From the NCBI GenBank assembly GCA_002751075.1, contig NAOQ01000045.1, positions 152,935-214,302 of the forward strand: 61,368 bases of DNA, read 5' to 3'. The stretch is from Ichthyophonus hoferi (taxonomy: Eukaryota; Opisthokonta; Ichthyosporea; Ichthyophonida; Ichthyophonidae). The first letter of the stretch is position 1, and each line of letters begins with the position of its first letter. The position numbers were made by a program, and so were the translations under genes. The notes under the pieces are model-generated. The model worked only from the letters and a program-made list of their open reading frames with translations. It was not told where the DNA came from and made no database searches. Below, in pieces: positions 1 through 10,800 of this stretch.

Positions 1-382
1 GGTTAAAAGGTTAAGGTAGGTAGGTAAGGGTTGTCGGGGGGCGGAAGATGGAGTCTACGGTAGTAATACTACGAAGAAGTGTAGATGAATGTGATTGTAT
101 GTTCATATGCAATATTTAACCATATTCTCTTTACACTGGCACACACGTCATATCTATCTATATCTATACGCATATCTATACCCATCTGGCTCATACAGTG
201 TCTTTCCATGACAACGTGCTAGGAAATAGCCCATACGCAGTGCCTAACCCTAAACACGGAAGTGAGCCTAAACAGATGGCCTCAGGACCCATCGATATTA
301 TTCATAGTCCTAGAAATAGTGAGTTGAATAGACTGTATCTATATATGTGATTATATATATGATAGTATGTTTATATATATGG

Positions 383-656
383 CTAGTAGTCGTCGTCAGG
401 TAAAGGGCAAACTAAAGCTCTTGTTAGCTGCTCTTGAATCTTTCTCTGATGTTCAGTAGATATTGCAGCGTTTAACTTCTCGCTTGGGGATTTATTGTGT
501 ATATAATAACTGTGATCTAAAAGTGTTAAATGGGGTTGTGTATATATAGTTACGGTATTTTTATTGTAGGAAAAATAAAATTCAGACTCAACTAGTTGGC
601 CCTCCAGTAAAGTTTCTGAATTATCTACTGCAAATTCTTTGACAACTATAGACATA
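383..656 (-). CDS. Terminal exon of an unidentified gene
   Basis: A clear coding stretch of about 90 codons ends at a TAG stop (383-385) with residues VCPLPDDDY. Reading in the minus direction, it follows a good 3' splice site (TTTTTTATAG, exon from 656; a second AG allows a start at 645). The composition is that of a soluble protein, mixed charged and hydrophobic, with an amphipathic stretch KLNAAISTEHQRKIQEQLTR near the C-terminus. A possible preceding 36-nt exon lies at 1267-1302 (residues DASYQGRWGNYD) and would join in phase to the 645 acceptor. No domain is recognised. How it relates to the other minus-strand stop-containing exon at 1529-1695 is unclear: two genes, or alternative 3' ends. 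No AATAAA was seen just downstream. Confidence 0.5.
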
Positions 657-1080
657 CTATAAAAAACATAAAGCATATAAATTAAACAGTAAATGTTGAT
701 GACTGAGAACCATTTGTTTTTATTAGTTCATATGTATATATATGTTGATGTACATATATAGATATTTCCCTTTGTATTGGTACCAGATAGTTGGGTATCC
801 GACTGTTTCACAGTTATTTTATTTGCAATGAGCCTATCCACCTGTCTATATATCTTGCATATTTTTATTATTTACATGTGTTTAAGTTCTGGTCTGTTTG
901 ACTATGTGTTTATATATACAAATATACGCAATCTTAAATATGTAACAGCATAAATTTGTGTATTGTTGTATACATCTATTTTTCTCTAATATTACAGATT
1001 GTAGTTGATTGAATATGATGTTTTAGTTTTTTATATAGGAGGATATACAACCTATGGTCATCAAACTGTTATAAATATAA

Positions 1081-1180
1081 ATGATGCTTGTATGGTAGTA
1101 TGTAGGGTAGTATGTAGGATAGTATGTAGGATAGTATGTATGTATATATTATAATATGATAGTATGTACGAATATAGATA
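1081..1180. repeat. Short tandem repeat, TAGTATGTAGG-type
   Basis: Several imperfect copies of a 10-16 bp unit built from TAGTATGTAGG follow one another here. This is simple AT-rich repeat with no coding content. Confidence 0.7.
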
Positions 1181-1528
1181 GTATGGTAATAGGTAGTTAC
1201 TATCTAAAGCGTACTGATTATGGAAATATAGCTAGCAAGAGCTAGCAACAATGAGGCAATAATAACCATCGTAGTTTCCCCATCTACCCTGGTAACTGGC
1301 ATCTATGTCATCTTTCTTTCTATTGCTTTATTAGCACACCAGCCATACACTCCGCGATCTATTGACTACAGCTATATACTGTGTAATATTTACATAATCT
1401 CTCTTCCCCTCATATCCATTGCCCCACATTTGTCTTTTTTTGGCCCAATATTTTTTTTTTCTCTATTACTAAAAAAGCTTCTAAATCGGTTCCGTCAATT
1501 GGTGTAGATTGCTCTCTCTTCCAACGGG

Positions 1529-1695
1529 CTAGTGCCCCTGCCCAAATGAATCTTCGTCTAAAATCTCAACCAGTAGTAGCCTCTCCAGGTAGATGCATGA
1601 GCGTTGAATGGTCTTTACTTGTTGTGGGTCAACTAAATAAGAATATGATTGGTTAAGATAGTTAAAATATGTACGGCTAGATATCACATTTGTGA
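1529..1695 (-). CDS. Terminal exon of an unidentified gene
   Basis: A second minus-strand terminal exon of about 55 codons. It starts after a TTGGATTACAG acceptor at 1695 and runs open to a TAG at 1529-1531, ending in ILDEDSFGQGH. The residue string (for example YLVDPQQVKTIQRSCIYLER) and codon use look protein-coding. A TTTATT on the plus strand at 1327-1332 gives an AATAAA polyadenylation signal about 200 nt past the stop, which supports a true 3' end. No donor inside this exon joins in phase to the exon at 383-656, so they are listed separately. Upstream exons were not found, and no family is recognised. Confidence 0.42.
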
Positions 1696-2212
1696 CTGTA
1701 ATCCAATCCAATGATTAAGCATGACTAAGCATACGTTTTATATTGCTTTGCACAGTTCTGATTTACTGCATTGTGCATACGCAGTATGCAAGCACCCCCA
1801 CATAAATACCTAAATATATACACAAACATCTCATCCTTTGGCATGTGAATAATATTCTACTGCATTGCTATATATACTGCTGTGCACTGTATGAGCAATA
1901 CATGCCGCAATGCGTTTAATTTCCTTCTCTATCACCTTATCATGCCAGAAAGACTTAATAATTGGCTGATATAACATAAAGAGGAAGAATAATAGTAGTG
2001 GTTGAACCTATATTTGTAGGTTATCATATATATCATCAATAATAATACTAATAACAATCATGGCAATAATAAGTCTGACAATGACAGTTAGTTAAGCCCA
2101 ATAGTAAAAATTAGTATATAGAATATATAATATGTGATCACCGTACTGACCCTTCCAATACATGACCGACCCGTTTCTCCCCCACCCTATGTACCACGCT
2201 AGTGTCTTTCAG

Positions 2213-5200
2213 ACGAGATGGAACTCCAACGTCTGTAAGTAGTCCTTGAGGCCCCCTTATATCTTTAATGTATAAGTGGGTGTACGTCTGTCTACTAATG
2301 CATCCAACTTATCTAGGTTTGTTATAGCTACATACTTGTAGCCAGCCACGTGATCTATATAGATATTATATGTATATGTATAGATATACATGTGCGTGCT
2401 CATGGGGGTTTGTTTAATTTGTTCTCATTCCTTCTCTATATGCACATACCCCCTACCCTCTATGGATCCTATATCCTATTACTACCTTCTAGATACTAAT
2501 CACTATCATTTTACTCTTAAACCCAGTAACTATATTCATCTCGGTTTTCTTTTCACTCATTGAATACACCCGTCCCCTTCATGCTATATACCAGCATATC
2601 CAATCATATCTTATCATGTGTTATCAGATATACATACTCTCTCCTTACCAGTGTTCTGCCTTTTATTTATCTTCTGTTCAATCATTGGATATCTTCCCAC
2701 CATTGCCCCACCATAATCAATCTCTCTACCAATGGTAATCCGATCCTATATATATAGGGGGTAGATGTAGGGAGGCAATAAATATAATACCTGCTTCAAA
2801 TAGGTAGGCAGGTTGACCTATGTGTGATACAGACTCAATCATGTCTTTACACATGCAGGAAGGACTTGTTACCCCATCAGTAATACACCCCTTTAAGAAC
2901 CCTAGAATGTCAATACATAGAGGTGGGTCAGTCGTTCTGTATCCCTTACATGTGTAGTTATGTTTATCTATGTATCTCTATCAAGATCTACTCAAGAGAG
3001 GAGGGTACAGGAGCAATATTAATCATACATACATACATACATAGTTAAAGACACATAGATATCAGATATAACGTATGTAGACATGAAAGCATGTTAATAG
3101 TTACTATGTACCCGACGTATGCTCATTCCCATATATATGTATGTGTATAAGATTGCATACCATCAATGTAATCCTACATATACCTTCTTTTCTTGCTATA
3201 ATTTTTGTACTTCATATTTCTACTGTGTTGTCTATTGTTGCACTTGGCCCACCTATCCCTTCCTTTATTGCACTATCCCCTGCGCCATTTTCACCATAAA
3301 GTTTTCTTTTTCTGGTTGGTTTCTCCATCACAGGAGCTATTTTCTTTTTAATTTATAAATTTTTTTGTCTAAGACTCTATCGTAATGGTGTACAGTTTCA
3401 GTAGCAGCAATAATGCTTTAGTCCTCATAATGTACCTTAGTGCATAATAGTAATGACTAGATATGTGTACGAGCTGGTTATATAGTAGTATATGGTAGTA
3501 TATAGTAACATGTTCTAGTGCCATCTATCCTTAATACTATATAAATGCTCATTGGCCTATATGTCTACAATATGGCCACCTAGTGCCACCACCTCCCACT
3601 CTTTCTCTGAATTATATTCTTGTCGTTCGCCACTTGTGACCAAACTATATATGGCCTATCGGTATGACATGACGTCATTATGGTGCTTAATCAATGCCAA
3701 TGCAGCAAGATCCATGCTAGCCAATCAGACATCAGATACAAAGCTACCATTTGCTAGCCCTGGAAGCAGTAGAGGAGGGGGTACAGATATAGAGGTATGA
3801 TTGCATAGGCTCTAGGCTCTATCTAGAGTGGTACATATATAGACACATAGGCATGCCTATACATACACACACATATATATATATATATTCATACGCATGG
3901 CTCTAGATAGATATATGCTTTTATTCCCATCTCTCCCAAGTTATTTATTCACTAATGATAGTATACGACTTTATCCGACTAACTCATATGTATGTCCTAT
4001 ATAGCTGCCAACTCCTGGTACGGCGTCCAATGAGCTTACTGACTTTATTCAACATTGTATGGGTGTACCTTCTTTGCAAATGTTCGATGACCGAGCCACA
4101 AATATGGTGCGTCACCAACCAATAAAATACCTGTTTTAAGTTTAATGTGTGGTTGCCTTTGGACAGCGAGCTTCTGTATTTTATTTAACTTTTATTTTAC
4201 CTCCTACTTCTTTGTTTTAACAAGATTATTTTATCATTTTATGTTCCTTTATACTACTTATATTGTAATACCTTACTCTATTCGTGTCTTAGACCATTCA
4301 AAGCTTTACTCTTTTCCTTTCTCTCTTCTATTGGTCCTTCTCTTTGAATATATATTCCTTACTTCTATACAGAATACCTCAGTGTAGTTGGTATTGCTTT
4401 ATACATGGTGAGTGCTGTGTGGTTAAGTAGTTACTTAAACATGTAGTCGAGCCTACAATGGGTATGTCTTCTTTCTATAATCACCCATCTCTTATCAATA
4501 CTATATATTATGCCTACTCTATAGCCTATGCATTCTGTATGTGCTATGTATACTAACCTGTCCCACATTCCATCCTACCCTACCCTAGACCATTCTTGCT
4601 GATGAGCTAGACGAATTAAAAGGCAGCTTTATGTCATACTCGGTAGATTTCTTAAATCCTTCCTTCAACGGTATGGCTATATTATGATAACCATCTTTAC
4701 TCCACTCGCTCTCTGTCGATGTAATATGAGGTTACAATCATATTTATGTATTTATACTGGGTAGTATCTGTACACATTGCTATTGAGTGCTGTGGGATGC
4801 ATTACATAACCTAGCATGCCTGTATGGATATATACATGATGTGTATAAGCAGGACGGTGTGGAAGACTTTATGCATTGATAAGACAGAGGTAGACCATCT
4901 AATATTAAAAAAGAAAGCCATGTTGATAGACAGGGAATGTTGCTGGACAAATACTACTAGGGGTAAAGGCACAGATAGAGTACAGGAAAGATAGTAGGAT
5001 AGGGGTAGTACTAGAGTTATAATAGTATGATAGGATAGGATAGTTGTAGTAAGTTATACTAGTATTTTAGGATAATTGGCATTATAATATGTTTGGGGTA
5101 GTGGGGAGAGGGGTGCGTCATCTTTTATTTCAACTTAATTCACACCCCATACTCTACCAATTTACATGTTATTAGCTAAGTAAAATGGAACAGATAATTA

Positions 5201-6013
5201 TGATTTTAATGAGATCCCCTTGTACAGTGACTATATTACTGGCTATAATGTAGATTCTAGTCAGGATTATACTATTTAATGTAGGGGGAGGGAAGTAAAT
5301 ACTTGGTACCACAAAGGAATTTGAGATGAGAGGTGATCATAAGTGGTATATTGTATAACATACCTACAAGTCAGCTCCCACCCCTCCCCTGTCCACCCAT
5401 TTCTCTCATGCTTCATATTAATGTAATTGTTATTATTGTCTTACACGCCACCCAATCAATATTAATAAATAATAAAGATAATGAGGGCGTTTCCTGCATA
5501 CCACCGGACCTACGACGAGGATCAGTGACGTATGGCCAAACTATTGACTACCCATCCCGCTTAACACCATCTTCACGGGGAAACCCTAATCAGGTATAGA
5601 TAAAGAGGTCACCTTTGTAATGGTATTAATGTACACTGAGGAGGGGGTAAAGCAATGTGTATATGTGCGTAGTGTATGTGTGTATAATATATATGTGTAA
5701 AATGTGTGTTTATGTACATACATATATTGTATGCATATGTACTTTGTTTGTGAACACATGTAATTTGTGTATATGCAAATACTGCTAGAGGCTTACTATG
5801 TTAATTTGCATTAATAGCCTATACTTACTGATTCATCCACAGCCATCCTCACTACCAATAACATCTACCCTTGATAATAGTGTAAGTAACGCCCCCTCCC
5901 CAGTGAGGTACCTAGGGTGCTCACCTGAGGCTTGCCCTTAGAGGCCTAGAGATCAGTAATCCCCCACCCCTCCACGTTAGCTACAGCCATTATCACTACT
6001 TAGCCCTAAGTGA
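2213..6013 (+). CDS. Unidentified spliced gene, C-terminal eight exons
   Basis: Eight exons keep one frame across canonical GT-AG junctions: 2213-2234, 2859-2922, 3706-3794, 4005-4106, 4589-4670, 5478-5593, 5843-5881 and 5981-6013 (TGA stop). Together they encode about 181 residues; the start lies upstream and was not found. The protein is rich in Ser, Thr, Pro and Gly and mostly low in predicted order. Its one likely structured part is exons four and five, residues such as ELTDFIQHCMGVPSLQMFDD followed by ILADELDELKGSFMSY, which look helical. Repeated TP and SP dipeptides suggest a phosphorylated regulatory tail. A candidate first exon, MASGPIDIIHSPRN at 283-322 with a GTGAGT donor, is out of phase with the 2213 exon without a further exon. 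I do not recognise the family. Confidence 0.52.
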
Positions 6014-7810
6014 TTGTATATTTTCCGTGCCTGTCTCATTGTAAACCAATTCGTTGTGTTATACAGAGAGTAGTTGTGCAATGCTTGTCTTGGCAGAAAA
6101 TATAATGAAGTGAAGTGATTGTTGGAAGAATAATGGAGTGATGCGGTTGATTGAAAGGCATTGTGGTATGAAGCAATTGGTGGAAAACATAGTGAAGTGA
6201 AGCACCATGTATACTAATACTAAGGGAAAACTGGTAGGTCAATGTGAGGAAATATATTAAAGATTGCATACCCCGGGATCTAAGGGATGCGGGAGGAGAC
6301 GAGTAGGTAATCAGCCTAAACATAAGCAGACTACCAGTGAGATCTGTCTAAATATGACCAAGCTCCATTACATCCTCCCATACGTCATAGGGGGTCGATC
6401 ATAATTAGTGCTAGGCTATGCATGAAATCAAATGTATCAATAGGTATATACAGATATGTATATATATATATATATTAGTGTACGGCTGAATGCCCTCTTT
6501 TATTCATTGCAACAGCAGTGCAACTGGGGCGTTGTATTCCTAACATTATGGACAATACAAATGATTGTTAGCGCATTTAAGTAAATATGCATACGAAACT
6601 ATAATCATAAAGGACCATAGATAGGTTTAGTTTGATGCTTTGTAAGGTGAATCTGAATCTACTTTTGTTGTGTTTGTTTTCTTGCAATACAAACACTAAT
6701 TTAGATTGAAATAATTAAAACTGCTGGCTGCAGTATGTCTATTAAATAATAGTTCAGCCATACCTGTATGATCCACTGCAACATATTATCTGCCGTATGC
6801 TGCTTCTGTACTGAGATTATTAGTGAAAAATCATGCAAGTTTTTGCCTGACCATTCATGATGCTTTATGTGGCAAACCAATTATAACGCTTATTATGAAT
6901 AACAGAACACCTGTTTACTTCTTGATTGTACAATTTATTAAAATGCATTTAGCCATTTAATCTTGTATACGCTAGGAGACGGGTCTATCTAGCTGTCACA
7001 GCAATTAGTATGTTTTACATGAGACCCCATATTCCGAATTAAGCCAGCCATTCATAAGGTACTATGACCTTTACCCTACTAGTTAATGGGATGCGATGCG
7101 TTCAAGCATTTTTTTATTTTTAGAAGATATAAAAATCAAAATAAATATAATGTAATATAGGTATTTAATGCCATATGAGTCAAAGCTAGATAATACCGTG
7201 TCCTACTTTTAAATATGTTATGTTAGTACTTGTGGGTGCTAGGGTGTATTTGTATATGCACAGTAGTTCTACGTATTTGTATATATTTTCTTGTGTTTGT
7301 GTCTTTGGGCGTGCTTCTGTCTATGAGACTAACCGCACACTCTCTTGCCTTAATTATATAAGTATGTGTGAGTGGAAGTTTATGTATATTGTTCTTGATC
7401 ATCTTTAATTTGTGTTGGGTTATTAATCGTATATCTGGGCTTGCTGATTGGACTATTCTTAGCCCTCCTTCCCCTAATCTTGTGTGATAGGCTTTCATGG
7501 GCCATCCATATTGAGATGACCAGTGAGTACATGGCACATAGACCACCTATATATATATATATATATGTATGTATTATGAGCAGAGTACATAAGGTGTTCC
7601 TTTAAAAACTTACAAATGAGGAAGGTGAAGAGAGAACGTAGCTGTATATTTATATATATATATATATATTCGAAGAGGATATACAAGTATAAAGAAGGGG
7701 CCTGAGAAAATGGAAGAAAGTTTGTGGCTTTGTATTTAGATATTAAGACCGTGTTTGTTTTTATTTAGTAAGGATATAACGACCTACCGCAATGATTATG
7801 GATTAATGTG
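6014..7810. other. Intergenic, no gene seen
   Basis: The interval lies between the 3' ends of two convergent genes. It holds short AT microsatellites (near 6450, 7550 and 7650) and short open frames on both strands that lack splice support or recognisable protein character. An ATTAAA near 6256 could serve as the polyadenylation signal of the plus-strand gene. Confidence 0.5.
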
Positions 7811-7816
7811 TTTATT
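7811..7816 (-). promoter_or_regulatory. Polyadenylation signal AATAAA
   Basis: TTTATT on the plus strand reads AATAAA on the minus strand, about 60 nt beyond the stop codon of the phosphatidyltransferase gene. This supports the short last coding exon. Confidence 0.6.
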
Positions 7817-7874
7817 AAATAATGTGTACAAAATCATAATAGCGTCAATCCGAGTATCGAGGTAGGTATTGCAT

Positions 7875-10800
7875 TTAGACGTCTATAGATACAACATAAA
7901 AAGTGAGAGCTCAAATACTAAACCATAGATATGGAATACTATACTAGATAATGACCATGACTATGATAAATGTAAAAAGAGCAAATATAGTATAATCTAG
8001 GTGTACATGTGACAGTATCTGATAGATACGTCACATGAGAGGGCAATATACATTGTATTGTATTACTAGAACGAAAACATCCTATCAATATTGCTAGATA
8101 TATGTATTAGATATTTCAGAAGAGCCAATCATGCCTACCCCAGTGATCAAAGGGATTTCTATTGGTGTGGGCCAGACATAGAAACATGATTGCCATACTC
8201 TCAAGCTTTTCCTATTGGGACAGACAGTAAATGAGAGGTTGGGTGGGTGGGTGGGGGTAGGTTAATATGATAACGTATAATGTAAAGAAGAGTAAATGGC
8301 ATAAAATGGGGATGCAGTACACATATATAACGAATATAGCTTTGATAAAGAGTAGCCCGGTTTGAACTAGATTTTAAATTCTTTACTAGGCAATGCTTTG
8401 TGCATGGGCAGTGTTATGATTAGGATGAGATCATTTCTATCCTTCGGTTTTTTTCTTACACATTATTCTTACATTCTTGCGTTTGAAATTAAGCACAAAC
8501 TACTTACAGATATCTGGATTAATTGCTACTCTTTTTCTAAAAACAATACAGAACAATGTTATTTTATTTCCAAAATGGGGTTAATTATTTTGTTTAAATG
8601 CAACCAATGAGAGTACCAATATTAATTGTAAGACATTTTGACGTGGAACGAAGAGAGTGGGGTCAAATGATCATATTAAGAATTTGATTGGACGGTGTAG
8701 GATTCACCCTCATCTCCGATAACATACCTGGTGCCTATGTTCTGGCCATACCACATAATGAACTCATATATATTGTGTAAAGGTAATTGTATGTATATGT
8801 GCAATAAGACCTTATTGTATGTGTCTAAATGGGGCTCAAAGTCTGACAAGAACAAAAGTAGATACAGAGCAAATAATATTTACCAAAAGATAGATTAAAA
8901 CCGAAAAAAATGGGGATACTTGAAATGAAAACATTGTGGAACAACGGGCAAATTAGATGTAAATGAATAAAGATATAAAGAGATGAATATTTAAATATGG
9001 ATCATCGCAAATAGGCTTGAACAATATCATGCGTTACATTTTGTATATAAAACCACATTATAGCTACATGCCTTCAACTTGCCAGCCATGGAGGCTGATA
9101 GATTGCGACCTCCCGGACCGGACACATACAATGCATGATAATAGTCCTATGAGGAGATGGTATGAAGAATTAATGGCAACGTAGTGTTGGACTCTCCACA
9201 GCTATACAATACACCATAATAAAATTTAAAGGATCTATGTAAGAAAACCACTTCTGGTTATCTTTTTGATATATATATGTATTGATGATAGGGCATAATA
9301 AATGAAGGTTTTATAGAGAATGGCATATATATATATATTGAGCAATAAATAAATAAATATAACATATAACAAGAGTAGTAAGCAAAGAGTTAAAACTAAT
9401 ACGAACTATTCAATACACACAACCATGTATAGTAAAACAAGAAAAATGTAATTGGGGACCCATAATATCAGAAAGTGAAACATATCTAAGATGTAGAACA
9501 AGTACGAATAATAGAAAAAGAAATCTTATAAATAAGATAGATGGCTAGAAAACATGAAAGAAACTATCACAACAAAAACAAAAGACGGGACTAAGCTTAG
9601 AGAATTCACTCCTTGTTTTATGTCACACACCTAGCTCACCTAATGTTATTAGTTAGATAATCCCTTTTTCTTGTGATGTCTTTTTGTTTCTAAAAATACT
9701 CCTTCTATCACCTAAAGCCATTTTATTTACACCAACAATCACCTATACTTTTATGAATCAGTTAATTATTTATTGCTGCCTTTCACCCCTCCATATCCAT
9801 CCAATTATTTCAGTGTATAGTGTACTAATCAAAACATCTCTCACTTGAATGCGAACCACGCCAAGCCATGCCTCATATGTCATAATGGTCCCCAACAGTC
9901 CCACGTATGCTAGGCCCTGGTATATATGCAGCGAGTGTGGGTCATTCTGATTTTCTATGTTACTTACTTAATATTATAATGCGTTCCCTTCACTTCTTCA
10001 TTAAACCNNNNNNNNNNNNNNNNNNNNNNNNNNNNNNNNNNNNNNNNNNNNNNNNNNNNNNNNNNNNNNNNNNNNNNNNNNNNNNNNNNNNNNNNNNNNN
10101 NNNNNNNNNNNNNNNNNNNNNNNNNNNNNNNNNNNNNNNNNNNNNNNNNNNNNNNNNNNNNNNNNNNNNNNNNNNNNNNNNNNNNNNNNNNNNNNNNNNN
10201 NNNNNNNNNNNNNNNNNNNNNNNNNNNNNNNNNNNNNNNNNNNNNNNNNNNNNNNNNNNNNNNNNNNNNNNNNNNNNNNNNNNNNNNNNNNNNNNNNNNN
10301 NNNNNNNNNNNNNNNNNNNNNNNNNNNNNNNNNNNNNNNNNNNNNNNNNNNNNNNNNNNNNNNNNNNNNNNNNNNNNNNNNNNNNNNNNNNNNNNNNNNN
10401 NNNNNNNNNNNNNNNNNNNNNNNNNNNNNNNNNNNNNNNNNNNNNNNNNNNNNNNNNNNNNNNNNNNNNNNNNNNNNNATATATGCAGCGAGTGTGGGTC
10501 ATTCTGATTTTCTATGTTACTTACTTAATATTATAATGCGTTCCCTTCACTTCTTCATTAAACATATATATATTAAGTTGATTAATGAAGACAAAGGGAT
10601 TGGTGTAGGCAATTTTAATATAATGTTGGATAACAGTGGATAAGGTGCAGAAATTGTGTATGGTTTTTGTAAGGGAAGTAAATGAAAAGGAAATCAAAAA
10701 CAAAATGACTGAGAAGGAGATGTAGTTCTATTATTTAATAATTGTCATGTAGGAGCAACATAAAGTAATACAAGTGAATTATTTACTATTAAAATATAAA

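Noticed and set aside
1-60. GGTTAAGGTAGGTAGG-like start resembling degenerate telomere repeat
   Set aside because: Too short and irregular to call a telomere; probably chance.
7220-7546. Overlapping plus and minus frames of 60-107 codons
   Set aside because: The translations are Tyr/Cys/Val-rich and repeat-like, with no splice support; probably chance.
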